Notes: generated by a model not told the origin, from the sequence alone. Numbered from the stretch's first letter, positions 18,106 through 27,262 are shown. The stretch is 64,000 bases of DNA from Paenibacillus radicis (ex Gao et al. 2016) (GCF_014641555.1 NZ_BMHY01000010.1:62001-126000); one strand, 5' to 3'. Made by a program: numbers and translations.

Positions 18106-18670
18106 TATCTGACCCCCCTACAAAATTTGATAACGGTGTTGCTTCCAATTCATTCAAAGTTAATAGAAGATTAATATCTTTAATTAATAGGTATCTGAAT
18201 GCATATTTAACTGTTAAATGTGATGGAATTATCTCATCAATTGCAGCCTTTAAATCATCAAGGTTGGGAGGAACACCAACCTTACTTACAAACCGAACAA
18301 TTACCTGATACTGCTCAGATTTTACCGATACATCAACCATTCCCCCGTAATAAGCCTCAGCAACTGACTTAATTAACTGCCCTCTAACTGTCCCCGCCCC
18401 CCTTATCCGGGACCGTATAACAGCTCGACGCTGTTCGAGGGGCTGGCTAGCCGATGCTGCGATACCTAACTCCTTTTCCCATCGTTGCAACCCCCAAGTT
18501 GCCGAATCAACGAAACGTTGACTCAGCACTCCTGCAGAGGCAGACTCAAGGCTATCGAGTTCCACACCTTCTGTTTGGCAAATGATTCGACTCTCTCTGA
18601 CGTCCTCATAATACTGTGGCAGATGGTTCAGTAGTACTTTGCCTATTGGACTCACCACTGTGTCATTCAT
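18098..18670 (-). CDS. YmfQ/XkdU-family baseplate protein (DUF2313)
   Basis: 190 aa, the usual size. Starts with LLNHLPQYYEDVRESR and has TWGLQRWEKELGIAA and RRAVIRSRIRGAGTVRG, the signature of the YmfQ (DUF2313) family, the counterpart of Mu gp48 and P2 gpI. It connects the baseplate wedge to the fibre. Overlaps both neighbours by 8 bp. Confidence 0.92.
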   Translation of the reverse strand: MNDTVVSPIGKVLLNHLPQYYEDVRESRIICQTEGVELDSLESASAGVLSQRFVDSATWGLQRWEKELGIAASASQPLEQRRAVIRSRIRGAGTVRGQLIKSVAEAYYGGMVDVSVKSEQYQVIVRFVSKVGVPPNLDDLKAAIDEIIPSHLTVKYAFRYLLIKDINLLLTLNELEATPLSNFVGGSDNG

Positions 18671-19724
18671 GCAAACTCACCTCGTTCAAAACGGCAACCT
18701 GACTCGATGCAATGGCGACATTCGTTGCGTTTCCGTTAACGAGCAAGTTTGTGAAGTCAATAACTCCGGGAGTGTCCAACAACAGTGAGCCAATTCGAAC
18801 ATACTTTGGAGACGGATCTACCGTAAACGCAATACTTCGCAAATAATCGGTCATTACCCTTGTAAAATGCTCCTTAACTGTTCCTAGAGGTTTCGAACCA
18901 TCCAGCACTAATTTGGCAGTCACTCTTAATGCAACGCCTTCAGCAGGGGCAACTGTTACCTCTGCCCCAATCGGAGCAACTCCTTCTCCCATTCCTAGTT
19001 CCGGACTGATAAAATTCTGCACGGAATCGACCAACTGAACGCTTGCTGGCAGCTTCTCACTGTCGATCAGAACAACCCGAACTGTTCCGGGCCCATCCCA
19101 TAAGGGCTCAACTTGGACGCCTCCGACACCAGCCACGGAAAGCGCCCATTTTACATAATCGGCTTTATTTCCGCTCGTCCCTGGACTCTGAACCTGGGTT
19201 AAGAGCCGAGCACGAAGGCTATCATCCGTCTCATCATCCTCCCCCGGGATCAGCACATCTGCAAGCTCGGCCCGCGCAAGGCCATTGATATAATCGATAG
19301 GCAGCAGCGCCCCGAAATCGGAATTGCCCGCCGTCCCCGCCGTCTCGCATTCCAATACATAACGCCCTGGCGAAAGCTGCGTCTTCACCTTGTAATTGCG
19401 GTCGCGCAGCGAGAAGCGTGCGCCGAGTTGAACCGCCATTGGGGCATTATTTGCATCAAAAAACAACCCAAGCCTGCTGGCCCGGGTTGCTTCTTGCCAT
19501 TTCACTCCGTAATCCAACGCCCGCCGCCGTAAAAATTCGCCGCTGGATGTGTCTGCGAACGTCAGATCCAGCTGCACGTCCAGCTGCGAATAGACTTCCG
19601 CAAGCTCAGCTGCGGCCGGCGCCAGCGCATCATAAATGATGCTGCCTTCCCGCTTGTCCACGTCTCCCGGCACCCGCTCCAGCATGCGCTGCAAGATCGC
19701 GCTATAGGTTTGATTTTCATACAT
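18663..19724 (-). CDS. Baseplate J/gp47 family protein (XkdT-like)
   Basis: 353 aa. Begins YSAILQRMLERVPGDVDKREGSIIYDALAP-type sequence, the diagnostic opening of Baseplate_J (PF04865), and has EDDETDDSLRARLL and SGNKADYVKWALSVAGVGGV mid-protein. It forms the baseplate wedge of contractile tails (T4 gp6 analogue). It overlaps both the XkdS-like and XkdU-like genes by 8 bp, showing a tight operon. Its presence marks the tail as contractile. Confidence 0.95.
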   Translation of the reverse strand: MYENQTYSAILQRMLERVPGDVDKREGSIIYDALAPAAAELAEVYSQLDVQLDLTFADTSSGEFLRRRALDYGVKWQEATRASRLGLFFDANNAPMAVQLGARFSLRDRNYKVKTQLSPGRYVLECETAGTAGNSDFGALLPIDYINGLARAELADVLIPGEDDETDDSLRARLLTQVQSPGTSGNKADYVKWALSVAGVGGVQVEPLWDGPGTVRVVLIDSEKLPASVQLVDSVQNFISPELGMGEGVAPIGAEVTVAPAEGVALRVTAKLVLDGSKPLGTVKEHFTRVMTDYLRSIAFTVDPSPKYVRIGSLLLDTPGVIDFTNLLVNGNATNVAIASSQVAVLNEVSLHE

Positions 19725-20127
19725 TTCCCTTCACCTCCATCGTTGAGAGAAAATCGCCGTAATCACTCTGTACCTGAAAAGTAACCAAAGCGCTATCGCC
19801 CTCTACAGTCATTTCGAAATCACTGACACCCGTGATCCGGTCATCCTGAAGCAATGCTTCCTGAATACGCCGTTTTAACTCGGACTTCATATAACCGGCC
19901 GCTCCGCCGATCAGGTTCATGGATTCAAAGCCATAATCGAAGCTGTAGATAAAATGCTCGAACCGCTCTGTTTGCAAAATTTTGAACACGGCCTGCTTAA
20001 CCGCGTCTAATCCATCTACAAAACCGGAAATACGTCCGCCTGCGATGTTTAGTGCGTAAGTTCTGCTTGTCTGCTGAGACTCCGTTACCAAGTCTTCCGT
20101 TAATTGAATACCGCCCGATGGAATCAT
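19717..20127 (-). CDS. DUF2634 baseplate protein (XkdS-like, gp25 analogue)
   Basis: 136 aa. Typical pattern of the family: TYALNIAGGRISGFVDGLDA, then AVFKILQTERFEHFIYSFDYG, then RRIQEALLQDDRITGVSDFE. It corresponds to the sheath initiator (T4 gp25/P2 gpW). Overlaps XkdR-like by 4 bp and XkdT-like by 8 bp. Confidence 0.93.
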   Translation of the reverse strand: MIPSGGIQLTEDLVTESQQTSRTYALNIAGGRISGFVDGLDAVKQAVFKILQTERFEHFIYSFDYGFESMNLIGGAAGYMKSELKRRIQEALLQDDRITGVSDFEMTVEGDSALVTFQVQSDYGDFLSTMEVKGNV

Positions 20128-20462
20128 GCGACCACCTTGTCCAAAATAACGAATTTCTGCCCGCCCTGAACGCGCAGCAGCAGAACGGCATCGCCCGCTT
20201 CCAGCCCACGGCGGATGAGAAGCTTCTCTTGCAATGCTTCTCCCGTTTGCCCCGATCCGATGCTGTGTGAATGCGTTAAGTCCACCTCAAAGCGCGTCAG
20301 ACTTTCCGGGACAATTAAAAAATCCTCTGTCAAAGTAAAACGCTGATCAACGTTTACTTGCAGAGGATTGATGCTGAGTACTTTTCCGGCCATCACGGCC
20401 ATAGGGTTGCCCGACGCATGGGCGGCGGCTCCCGCTTGTTTGATAATGTCCAGCAATGCCAT
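20124..20462 (-). CDS. DUF2577 tail protein (XkdR-like)
   Basis: 112 aa. MALLDIIKQAGAAAHASGNP and SINPLQVNVDQRFTLTEDFL match the DUF2577 family found between XkdQ and XkdS in PBSX-like tails. It has an OB-like beta composition with THSHSIG in the middle; probably a spike or hub-associated piece. No separate spike gene is obvious, so this may be the tip (inference). Start overlaps the XkdQ-like stop by 1 bp. Confidence 0.88.
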   Translation of the reverse strand: MALLDIIKQAGAAAHASGNPMAVMAGKVLSINPLQVNVDQRFTLTEDFLIVPESLTRFEVDLTHSHSIGSGQTGEALQEKLLIRRGLEAGDAVLLLRVQGGQKFVILDKVVA

Positions 20463-21430
20463 TAAATCACCCTCAATTCCAGATTCATCGTATGCGTGTC
20501 TGCATCCAGCTTATGCGTGCATTCCTCAACGAGAAAATATTCCTTCAATTGCAGCTCTTCGATAACAATCGGAACGTAGCAGCCGGCGCGGACCCGAATG
20601 TCTCCCAGTGCTTCAATGCTTAGGCTTCGCTGCTCACGGTTTTTCAGCTTCATCAGCTGATCCAACTGCTCGTTGATCTGGGCACTGTTCATGTTGTCAT
20701 CCGCCTTCTGATAATATTGAAGACGGCCCCAGCGGGCGATATTCGCGCTGTCCTGCACGATGTATACTTCTCGTTTGCCCGCTTCCTTGTTATCCTTGAC
20801 GATTTTCACCCGGTTGAACGTATCCGAATCGATAGAGCTTTTATAGTCGAAATCATACATGAGGCTCCAGTCGCCAATAACGGTATCCAGCTTCATATCG
20901 TCCAATTTCCGGACCGTCAGCTCGCCATAATCGTCAAACAGCATAAAGTTTCCATGCCCATTGATCAGCGTCAGGTCAAGCGCCTTGCACATCGTATCGA
21001 GCAGCTTTTTATTGTCCTCCAACATAGTGGGAATTTTGTAGACCGTATCCGCGATTTTTCCCGTTTTTAACCCGCAATCATCGGCGATTTTCTTAATAAT
21101 ATTGCCTGCCGTTTCATTCGTAAACGAATAATGGTCGTTGATGAGCAAATAACGTACTTGGTCGTATGCCTTAAGCGACACGCTTTCGTCGCGGCCAAAG
21201 CTTTTCTCAAACACATAGCCGTAGAAAACGTTCACGTTGTCCATTCTGACCCGAATGACGTCGCCGTTATTTACCGTAAAATCACGGTGCTGAAACAATG
21301 CTCCTTTAAGCAGAGTCAAATCCAGACTGGACGGGCTGCCGATACGTTTCGTCTTGTAAGTCATCGACGGCACGATGCTCGTAATATTCCACAGTTTACC
21401 GTTACGGTTGTCCAAAATAATTTCCAGCAT
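20462..21430 (-). CDS. XkdQ/YqbQ-family baseplate hub protein
   Basis: 322 aa. Contains the gpD/gp27-like hub fold: DVIRVRMDNVNVFYGYVFE early, then YDQVRYLLINDHYSF, then a helical ETAGNIIKKIADDCGL segment, and a C-terminal beta part. I chose the ATG at 21430, with GGGGTGA 5 nt upstream; a GTG at 21439 that overlaps the previous stop is possible and adds three residues. The hub centres the baseplate and ejects the tube. Confidence 0.9.
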   Translation of the reverse strand: MLEIILDNRNGKLWNITSIVPSMTYKTKRIGSPSSLDLTLLKGALFQHRDFTVNNGDVIRVRMDNVNVFYGYVFEKSFGRDESVSLKAYDQVRYLLINDHYSFTNETAGNIIKKIADDCGLKTGKIADTVYKIPTMLEDNKKLLDTMCKALDLTLINGHGNFMLFDDYGELTVRKLDDMKLDTVIGDWSLMYDFDYKSSIDSDTFNRVKIVKDNKEAGKREVYIVQDSANIARWGRLQYYQKADDNMNSAQINEQLDQLMKLKNREQRSLSIEALGDIRVRAGCYVPIVIEELQLKEYFLVEECTHKLDADTHTMNLELRVI

Positions 21431-21435
21431 ATCCG

Positions 21436-22107
21436 TCACCCCGGCAGCTTGAGCGTCATCCCGATCGGCAGTCTAGTTAACTGCGCGTCCGTAATGCCGT
21501 TCAGCTTCTGAATTTCACGCCAGCGCGAATCGTCGCCCAGCTTTTTCTTCGCCACTTTAATGAGCGTATCGCCAGCAACCAGCTTATAGGTCGTATCCTT
21601 TTGCTTATCTGCTGGCCGATCGCTCTTGGTATTAGCCTTGCCTTTATCCACGATAACTGGACGCGCCCGGTAGAATGCATATTGCTTAAGCGCGATACTG
21701 TACTCGATATCGCCGGAACCCGCGGCTTCCTTCCAGTCGAACTTCTCGATACTAACCGCGATGTTCAAGTCAAAGGACTCTCCCGTAAATACAAACCGGA
21801 TCGGCTTTTTCTTCTCCATCCAGTCCCTAATAATCTGAATGTAGAAAACCGGATCCAGCAGCTCATCCTTCCTTACGATAAAAGGATATTCCGACCCCGG
21901 CGCCGGAAAAAAGCTGTCGAACGACACGTCCATCAACTTCCGGCTCTGGATGACGTTAATCTCTCCCAAGCCGGACACTTCGTACGTTTTCCCGCCCGCA
22001 GAGTCACTGATCTGGATCTCAGGGGGGTTTACCGGAAGAAAAAAGCTCTGCTGCTGATTGTTATAGCTAAGCCCGATCGTATACTTTTCATTACGGTTCG
22101 TAATCAT
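21436..22107 (-). CDS. LysM-domain tail protein (XkdP-like)
   Basis: 223 aa from the ATG at 22107, which directly follows the tape-measure stop (TAGCATG) and has GAAGGGGTG upstream; the open frame begins 39 bp earlier. The N-terminal about 160 residues are the tube-terminator-like domain (SYNNQQQSFFLPVNPPEI). A C-terminal LysM motif (about 170-223: TTYKLVAGDTLIKVAKKKLG) binds peptidoglycan or links hub and tube. Same position and layout as XkdP of PBSX. Confidence 0.92.
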   Translation of the reverse strand: MITNRNEKYTIGLSYNNQQQSFFLPVNPPEIQISDSAGGKTYEVSGLGEINVIQSRKLMDVSFDSFFPAPGSEYPFIVRKDELLDPVFYIQIIRDWMEKKKPIRFVFTGESFDLNIAVSIEKFDWKEAAGSGDIEYSIALKQYAFYRARPVIVDKGKANTKSDRPADKQKDTTYKLVAGDTLIKVAKKKLGDDSRWREIQKLNGITDAQLTRLPIGMTLKLPG

Positions 22108-22108
22108 G

Positions 22109-24403
22109 CTACGCGTACACCCCTTCCGCCGACGATGCGATCTCATTAGTCAGAGAAGCTTCCATACGTTTGATGACCGTATCGATATCGTAGCCGTTAT
22201 TGATGTCGCCAGTCTGCACGCTGATCGACGGCTGCAGCGTTACGAAGTTCTGAATATTCTTCATCTCCGCCAGCTCGCGCATCGTCTTTAAATCCTCGCT
22301 CGTAATATCGACCGAGTCATTGATTTTGCCAACCTCGCCGACACGGTTGATGTCTGGGCCGGCTGCAGGAACACCAAGTCCGGGGCCCGCTCCCGCTCCA
22401 GCTTTATCTTTCGGGTATTGCCCGTTAAGCTTTTCTTTGAAATCGCCAACCCCGTCAATCGTTTTCGCCATGAAGCCTTTACCAGCTTTATCGCCTTTTT
22501 GAAAGGCCTCGCCAATATCGACTTGCTCCATTCGAAGAGAAGATAAATCCAGAACATCTTTATTGCTCGTTGGCGGCTTCATTTCATCGATCGCTTTCAT
22601 CGTGAATTCACCAATTGTATCAAAATCGGTTTTAAGATATTTATTGGATAAATCAATTAACGCATTTATTCCATCTATCGCAGCGTTAATAATACTACCA
22701 AGAAAACCGCCAACATTTTTAACAAGGTCATAGAACAATTTTTTTATTGCATAGACAGGGTCAACAAATATATTGAACAGAAATTCTGCAAACGCCAATA
22801 AGGCATTCCACAAATAAGCAACATTATTTTGTATAAATGCAAACAATGCATAAAAAACACCAGTTATAAATCCAACAATTTGTTCTGCTGTGGCTCCAAA
22901 TTGCATGAAGATTGCAATTAATAAGCCGATTGCAATCATTATCAGCAAGATCGGCCAATTCACTGCCATCCATGCTAAAGCTTGAGCTATCACAGGGGCC
23001 ACCAACGCCCAAAGGCCGACAAAAACTGCTGGAAGAAATGCAAGTATAACTGGCCAAAACTCCTTATTAGCATCAAAGAAAGCCATGGCTTTCTCTCCTA
23101 TAGAAGCTAATAGTTCGGCGCCCAAGGTGAGGCCTTTATTCAAGGCATCAAAGAAAGGCTGAAATTTGCCGCTCTGAAATGCATCCAGTAACAGCGTTAA
23201 TAAAGGCGATATAGCGGCTAGCGCTCCTTCTCCGGCATCAGCAAAAGACGTTTTGAACTGCTGCTTCAGCATATCCAGTTGGACAGCCGGACTTTTCAGC
23301 ATGGCGGTCAGTTTTTCTTCCCCCATGTTCGCTTTATCGAGCAGCTTGTCGAACGATGCTAGAAAGCTATCCATATTTTTGGAATTTCCCAACATATCAC
23401 TAACTGTCTTTTCTGGCAGTTGAAGTTGTTTGGAAAGATCCGTAAAATCTCCACTCATCGCTGATTTCATGGCTGTCGAAGATGCCCCAGGATCCTCACC
23501 TGTTGGACTCAATGCAGCTATACGTGTAGAAAATTGCGTCAATTTATCCAACTGATCCGTATTGCTTACAAGCGGCATGAATGACAAAGCACCAGAAAAA
23601 GTCTTGTTCACATCTTGACCCGAGCTCAGGGCGTTTTGTTTGACCATTTCAAAAACTCCCGATCTTTGAGCTGCACTATCGGTTGTCACCATAAGCTGAT
23701 CCTTCATTTTTTGCTGATCAATGGCCCCGTCAAATGTCATACTGAGCATTTTCTTTATAGGACCATACATCTTTTTCAAACCTGCAGCGAATGAAGCACT
23801 ACCGCTTTTCTTATCTTTCTCTTCACCTTTTCCATCGCTTTTCGGTGGCGCTTTGCCAGCTTCTTTTTCTGAAGTTTTTTCAGCGGCGTCTTTGGCAGCA
23901 GTTCCTACCTTTGTTTTAGCGGCAGCATCTTTACCTTTTTTAATAACATCATTAAACTTCGTCTGAGCGGTGGTCGATGTCTGAATCGCTTTCGTGATTT
24001 TTGAAATCTGCTCGCCCACTTTGACGAAAGATCGAATTCTTTTACCGCCGGTATCGAAAGATTTCAATAAGGTCTTTACTTTCTTATCGTTACCGCCAAT
24101 TGCAGTTTTCATTTTCGAAAGCTCGCCGTTAGCACCACTAATCTTAAATTTAATCGTATCGAACACATTACCGACCGTCTCCATCTTAACGGCTTGAGTC
24201 TCCAGTCTTTTCATGGAATTGTTCGTTGTGTTCATTGATTTGATTACTTTTAATTGCGCATTTGAAAAAGCATCAGAGGCTTTAGCGTTCCTATTCATTT
24301 GCCCTTCAAATGTTTTTAAAGTCTGAAGCGTATAGTTTACGGCATACGCCATCGCTCTTAAGGCTTTGGACATTTTGATGGCTTCGGCCGAATTTGTGGC
24401 CAT
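22109..24403 (-). CDS. Tail tape-measure protein (XkdO-like)
   Basis: 764 aa. Alpha-helical throughout, with an N-terminal coiled-coil half, a Lys/Ala/Gly-rich low-complexity stretch near 190-215, and a cluster of hydrophobic segments near 455-510 (FLPAVFVGLWALVAPVI and following). The C-terminus is more compact. Start at ATG 24403 with AAGGAGGTG upstream. Tape-measure length sets tail length; by the usual rule of about 0.15 nm per residue this suggests a tail near 110 nm (inference). The middle is more A+T rich than its neighbours. Confidence 0.92.
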   Translation of the reverse strand: MATNSAEAIKMSKALRAMAYAVNYTLQTLKTFEGQMNRNAKASDAFSNAQLKVIKSMNTTNNSMKRLETQAVKMETVGNVFDTIKFKISGANGELSKMKTAIGGNDKKVKTLLKSFDTGGKRIRSFVKVGEQISKITKAIQTSTTAQTKFNDVIKKGKDAAAKTKVGTAAKDAAEKTSEKEAGKAPPKSDGKGEEKDKKSGSASFAAGLKKMYGPIKKMLSMTFDGAIDQQKMKDQLMVTTDSAAQRSGVFEMVKQNALSSGQDVNKTFSGALSFMPLVSNTDQLDKLTQFSTRIAALSPTGEDPGASSTAMKSAMSGDFTDLSKQLQLPEKTVSDMLGNSKNMDSFLASFDKLLDKANMGEEKLTAMLKSPAVQLDMLKQQFKTSFADAGEGALAAISPLLTLLLDAFQSGKFQPFFDALNKGLTLGAELLASIGEKAMAFFDANKEFWPVILAFLPAVFVGLWALVAPVIAQALAWMAVNWPILLIMIAIGLLIAIFMQFGATAEQIVGFITGVFYALFAFIQNNVAYLWNALLAFAEFLFNIFVDPVYAIKKLFYDLVKNVGGFLGSIINAAIDGINALIDLSNKYLKTDFDTIGEFTMKAIDEMKPPTSNKDVLDLSSLRMEQVDIGEAFQKGDKAGKGFMAKTIDGVGDFKEKLNGQYPKDKAGAGAGPGLGVPAAGPDINRVGEVGKINDSVDITSEDLKTMRELAEMKNIQNFVTLQPSISVQTGDINNGYDIDTVIKRMEASLTNEIASSAEGVYA

Positions 24404-24457
24404 CCCAAACACCTCCTTCATAACGAACAGAAGGCGCCCCGCCGGGACGCCTTCTCC

Positions 24458-24634
24458 TTATTTTCGTTTCGATTTGGCACGCTGCTTGCGCTCATTCTCG
24501 ACGCGGACGTCGATCATCGCATAGATGGCGGCGCGTTCGCGCCTGCTCATCCCCATCAGCTCATGCGGCAAAATGCGAAGCTCGTGGAGGGCGTAATATG
24601 CGTAGTTAGCATCTCCGTCGCCCTCTTTGATTAG
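24458..24634 (-). CDS. Frameshift extension of tail assembly chaperone (gpGT-like part)
   Basis: 58 codons in the -1 frame relative to the chaperone gene, with no start codon of its own at the beginning, running from the slippery site to a TAA at 24460-24458. It has helical, charged sequence including YAYYALHELRILPHELMGM and a basic end RAKSKRK. Reading through A-AAA-AAC gives a 198-aa fusion product. This is the classic arrangement of tail assembly chaperones (lambda gpG/gpGT and most long-tailed phages). It lies just before the tape-measure gene, as expected. Confidence 0.88.
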   Translation of the reverse strand, partial: LIKEGDGDANYAYYALHELRILPHELMGMSRRERAAIYAMIDVRVENERKQRAKSKRK

Positions 24635-24640
24635 TTTTTT
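24587..24640 (-). promoter_or_regulatory. Programmed -1 ribosomal frameshift signal
   Basis: Slippery heptamer A-AAA-AAC at 24640-24634 in the chaperone's own frame, with the zero-frame stop TAA immediately after. Eight nt downstream, GAGGGCG (24625-24619) pairs perfectly with CGCCCTC (24593-24587), forming a stem whose loop contains a further ATGC/GCAT pairing. Heptamer, spacer and stem are all at textbook positions. Confidence 0.88.
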
Positions 24641-25053
24641 ACGTCATCCGCCAAATCGTTCATGCTTTGGTTGAAGCCGTTGATATCCTGCACGCGCTGC
24701 ACCAGGGAGGCGTATTCGCCCGGACGGAGCATCTTGCGCAGCAGATTCTCGGCGCCCAGGACGCCATACGATTTCTGCAGCTCGGCATTTTTGAGCTCTG
24801 GAAAATGAATGCTGTTGACGACCAGCTTCGCCAAATATTCATCCGTGTTCGTCTCCGGCGTGTACACACCGTTCTTGCCTTTCACTTTGCGGGTTGCCGA
24901 TTTGCGGCATTCCTCGTTCTCAGCTTCCGTCATGCTGCGAAGCTCCCATGCGACCGGCTGGCCGTCTTTATCCTTGAACCGTTCCGACACTACAAATTGT
25001 TCGGTCGCTTCGGCTCCCGTATTTTGCGCAAAAAATACACTCAAGTCACTCAT
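24631..25053 (-). CDS. XkdN-like tail assembly chaperone (short product)
   Basis: 140 aa. LSVFFAQNTGAEATEQFVVS and DEYLAKLVVNSIHFPELKNAEL match XkdN-like (DUF6673-type) proteins. Mainly helical, acidic. It should bind the tape-measure protein during assembly and be absent from the mature tail. A fraction of ribosomes is predicted to shift frame at its last codons and add 58 residues. RBS AAGGAGG upstream. Confidence 0.92.
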   Translation of the reverse strand: MSDLSVFFAQNTGAEATEQFVVSERFKDKDGQPVAWELRSMTEAENEECRKSATRKVKGKNGVYTPETNTDEYLAKLVVNSIHFPELKNAELQKSYGVLGAENLLRKMLRPGEYASLVQRVQDINGFNQSMNDLADDVKN

Positions 25054-25079
25054 GAATTCGATTGCCTCCTTTTATTGGT

Positions 25080-25547
25080 TTAACCCTGCGATGCCGGAGC
25101 AGAGAACGGCGACACGATGTCGATATCCGTGAACGTGAACTCCAGCTCCTCCTCCAGCGCTTCGCTTTCTGTATCCAGCTTACCCATGATGACGCTATTC
25201 AGGTTGACGTTATAGAGCGTCACCGTCTGTGCGCCGATGGTCGAAGTCGGATCTTCATTCGTAATCTGAACCTCGAAGCCTTTATCCACGCCTGTCTTCA
25301 CGTAATCAAGCATCAGCTGACGGAATTGGGACGTCACATAATAGATCGTCATGCTGCCCGTACCCGACCAGCCTGTCGCTTTATGCTGCAAACCGCGGTG
25401 GCCGAGCGTTTTGATCTCCGCCTTCTGTTTCTCGATGCTGGCCTCCAGCGTCTTAATGTAGAACATTTCCTCGTATTTACCGTCAATCGTCGTATAAGCG
25501 CGGCCCTCTTGGCCGGAAATCGTATCGCCTGCGTTCAAAAATGCCAT
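25080..25547 (-). CDS. Tail tube protein (XkdM-like)
   Basis: 155 aa, the family size. Begins MAFLNAGDTISGQEGRAYTT and contains IKTLGHRGLQHKATGWSGTGSM and LYNVNLNSVIMGKLDTE, hallmark segments of XkdM-type tubes of contractile tails. Follows the sheath gene by 1 bp, as in PBSX. Forms the inner tube that perforates the target membrane. Confidence 0.95.
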   Translation of the reverse strand: MAFLNAGDTISGQEGRAYTTIDGKYEEMFYIKTLEASIEKQKAEIKTLGHRGLQHKATGWSGTGSMTIYYVTSQFRQLMLDYVKTGVDKGFEVQITNEDPTSTIGAQTVTLYNVNLNSVIMGKLDTESEALEEELEFTFTDIDIVSPFSAPASQG

Positions 25548-25548
25548 C

Positions 25549-26865
25549 TTACTTCACCGTCACTTTCATATATACTTTTTCTACGCTGTCTACCGGTTGA
25601 ATATGAACTTCGATTACAAGGGCATCGCTTTGCGCGCCAGCCGCAACAATCAGATCCGTCTGCGAGTTAAAGTTTTGGATCGCATTCCGCCCTTGCAGAA
25701 GCTCCAAATACTTGACAACCTCCGAGCGGAAAAGATTGCGGCCGTCCGCGTTGTTGTCGATTTTGCCAATGTAAGACGATTCGAACAACGCCTTCAGATC
25801 GTTGGCGATGCCGTCGAGCACGCGGATAACACGGTTTTTCGAGAAGGAAGGATTTTTAGCCGCTCCATATTGAGTCAGGCTGTTAATGTCCTGCTCCACG
25901 ATTGCCGTGCCGCGGCTTGCCGTAAATACGAACTCACCGCTGCGAAGCGCTGTTTCGATTTGGGAGTTGGAGTAACGAACATCGACATCCACCGCATTCT
26001 CATAAGCGGCGTAGGTCAGAGATTCATTAAGCGCAGCGCCTGCTGTAGCGGCAGCCACCCATACGGTTGCCTTTTCTGCTGGAACGATCGTGCCTTCCGC
26101 GAGCTTCACGCCGTTTTTCACGCTGATAATCCCTTCGTGGTTCGCAGAAGGGTAGTTCGCCAAAACTGCCTGAATCTTGCGGCCTTCATCCTCACGCAAA
26201 CGGCGGACGAAAGCTGTAAACACCGCTTTAAGCGAATCGTCAGCGACCGGAAGAGCAATCGTGTTGAAGTCATGCAGCTCAATAGCCGTCAAATAATCGG
26301 CATATTGCTGGTTGGTAACCGTACCGTTGGCACCGCCGGCAAGCGGTACGCCCGCAGAAGCGCTAAGAGCGCCGGAGCCGCTGAATACAACGAAAGAATT
26401 CGGCACAAGGTCGGCAATTACCGCAGCAGTCTGTACATCGACCAATTCATCTGCCAAATAAGTCGCGACATCGAACAGCGTCTCGTCATCGACATTTTTC
26501 TGAACGGATACCGTGAGCGCGTTGCCGCGTACACCGCCATGCCGTGCCGTCAACGTGAGGCCGCCAATAGTAGCCGATGCTTTGACGCCTGTATTCAGAC
26601 GGTAAACCAGCAGCTTCTTCGCCCGCTTCAGCGCTTCGCGAACCAGCAGCAATTCCGGTGCATTCAAGCTGTAGCCGAGCAGGCTTCTTACATCATTGCC
26701 GCTTTCAATCGAAATGATCGTTTGCGATGCGCCCCAATCCAATACGAGCGGTACGGATACCGTTCCGCGTTCGCCGATGTTCGCACCCAGCTGTCTTTCC
26801 CCTGCAAAATTAATGTATACGCCTGGTCTTACCTTGTTCTGCGTTGTCCAAGTTCCTCCTGCCAT
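25549..26865 (-). CDS. Contractile tail sheath protein (XkdK-like)
   Basis: 438 aa. Begins TTQNKVRPGVYINFAGERQL and ends in a typical sheath C-terminal strand (VIEVHIQPVDSVEKVYMKVTV). GRNLFRSEVVKYLELLQGRNAI and VRVLDGIANDLKALFE-like text place it firmly in the XkdK/phage tail sheath family. Presence of a sheath shows the particle is contractile (R-type). A 476-aa open frame on the opposite strand is a codon-bias shadow. Confidence 0.96.
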   Translation of the reverse strand: MAGGTWTTQNKVRPGVYINFAGERQLGANIGERGTVSVPLVLDWGASQTIISIESGNDVRSLLGYSLNAPELLLVREALKRAKKLLVYRLNTGVKASATIGGLTLTARHGGVRGNALTVSVQKNVDDETLFDVATYLADELVDVQTAAVIADLVPNSFVVFSGSGALSASAGVPLAGGANGTVTNQQYADYLTAIELHDFNTIALPVADDSLKAVFTAFVRRLREDEGRKIQAVLANYPSANHEGIISVKNGVKLAEGTIVPAEKATVWVAAATAGAALNESLTYAAYENAVDVDVRYSNSQIETALRSGEFVFTASRGTAIVEQDINSLTQYGAAKNPSFSKNRVIRVLDGIANDLKALFESSYIGKIDNNADGRNLFRSEVVKYLELLQGRNAIQNFNSQTDLIVAAGAQSDALVIEVHIQPVDSVEKVYMKVTVK

Positions 26866-26868
26866 GAT

Positions 26869-27063
26869 TTACATGACCTCCTTTTTCAAATAGGTGGCAA
26901 GCAGCGTTTGCGCCTGCTGATGGGAATAGCTTTGCTCTGCGTCCAGTACCGCGGACAAAAGATCCTTTTGCAATTCGGTGTACACCTTCGACGACAGCAG
27001 CTGGCGCTTGCTGAACGTTCCGCCTGACGGCTTGTCTTGATTTTCATTGTTGATCTGATTCAT
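26869..27063 (-). CDS. Small tailocin protein before the sheath, unknown
   Basis: 64 aa, helical (KRQLLSSKVYTELQKDLLSA, then ATYLKKEVM at the end). GGAGGGAG lies 8 nt before the ATG and the stop is 3 bp before the sheath start, so it is the first gene of the structural operon. Occupies the place of XkdJ-like small proteins in PBSX, but I see no specific similarity. Confidence 0.7.
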   Translation of the reverse strand: MNQINNENQDKPSGGTFSKRQLLSSKVYTELQKDLLSAVLDAEQSYSHQQAQTLLATYLKKEVM

Positions 27064-27160
27064 GCCCTTGCTCCCTCCGGTTCATGGTTTGCTTTTGCGA
27101 TGCTCCAACCGTGCTGCCGACGCGCTTACATACGATCACCCCCTGCAATGGAATAAGAAA

Positions 27161-27189
27161 GGACGAGTGGCTGTATTCGCCTCTCGTCC
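27161..27189. terminator. Hairpin after the late-regulator gene
   Basis: GGACGAG / CTCGTCC with a 15-nt loop, followed on the minus strand by TTTCTTATT. Probably terminates the Xpf-like gene ahead of the structural operon. A TATGAT -10-like element lies on the minus strand near 27210, without a recognisable -35, which would suit an activator-dependent late promoter (inference). Confidence 0.45.
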
Positions 27190-27262
27190 CCGCTGCTTAC
27201 GATGTATTTCACAATATCATAGTAGCACGGTTTTTTAGGCGATATCGGACAAGCGGCGGACA

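Noticed and set aside
25597..27027. 476-aa open frame on the plus strand
   Set aside because: Lies antisense to the unmistakable tail sheath gene with no ribosome site or recognisable motif; a codon-bias shadow.
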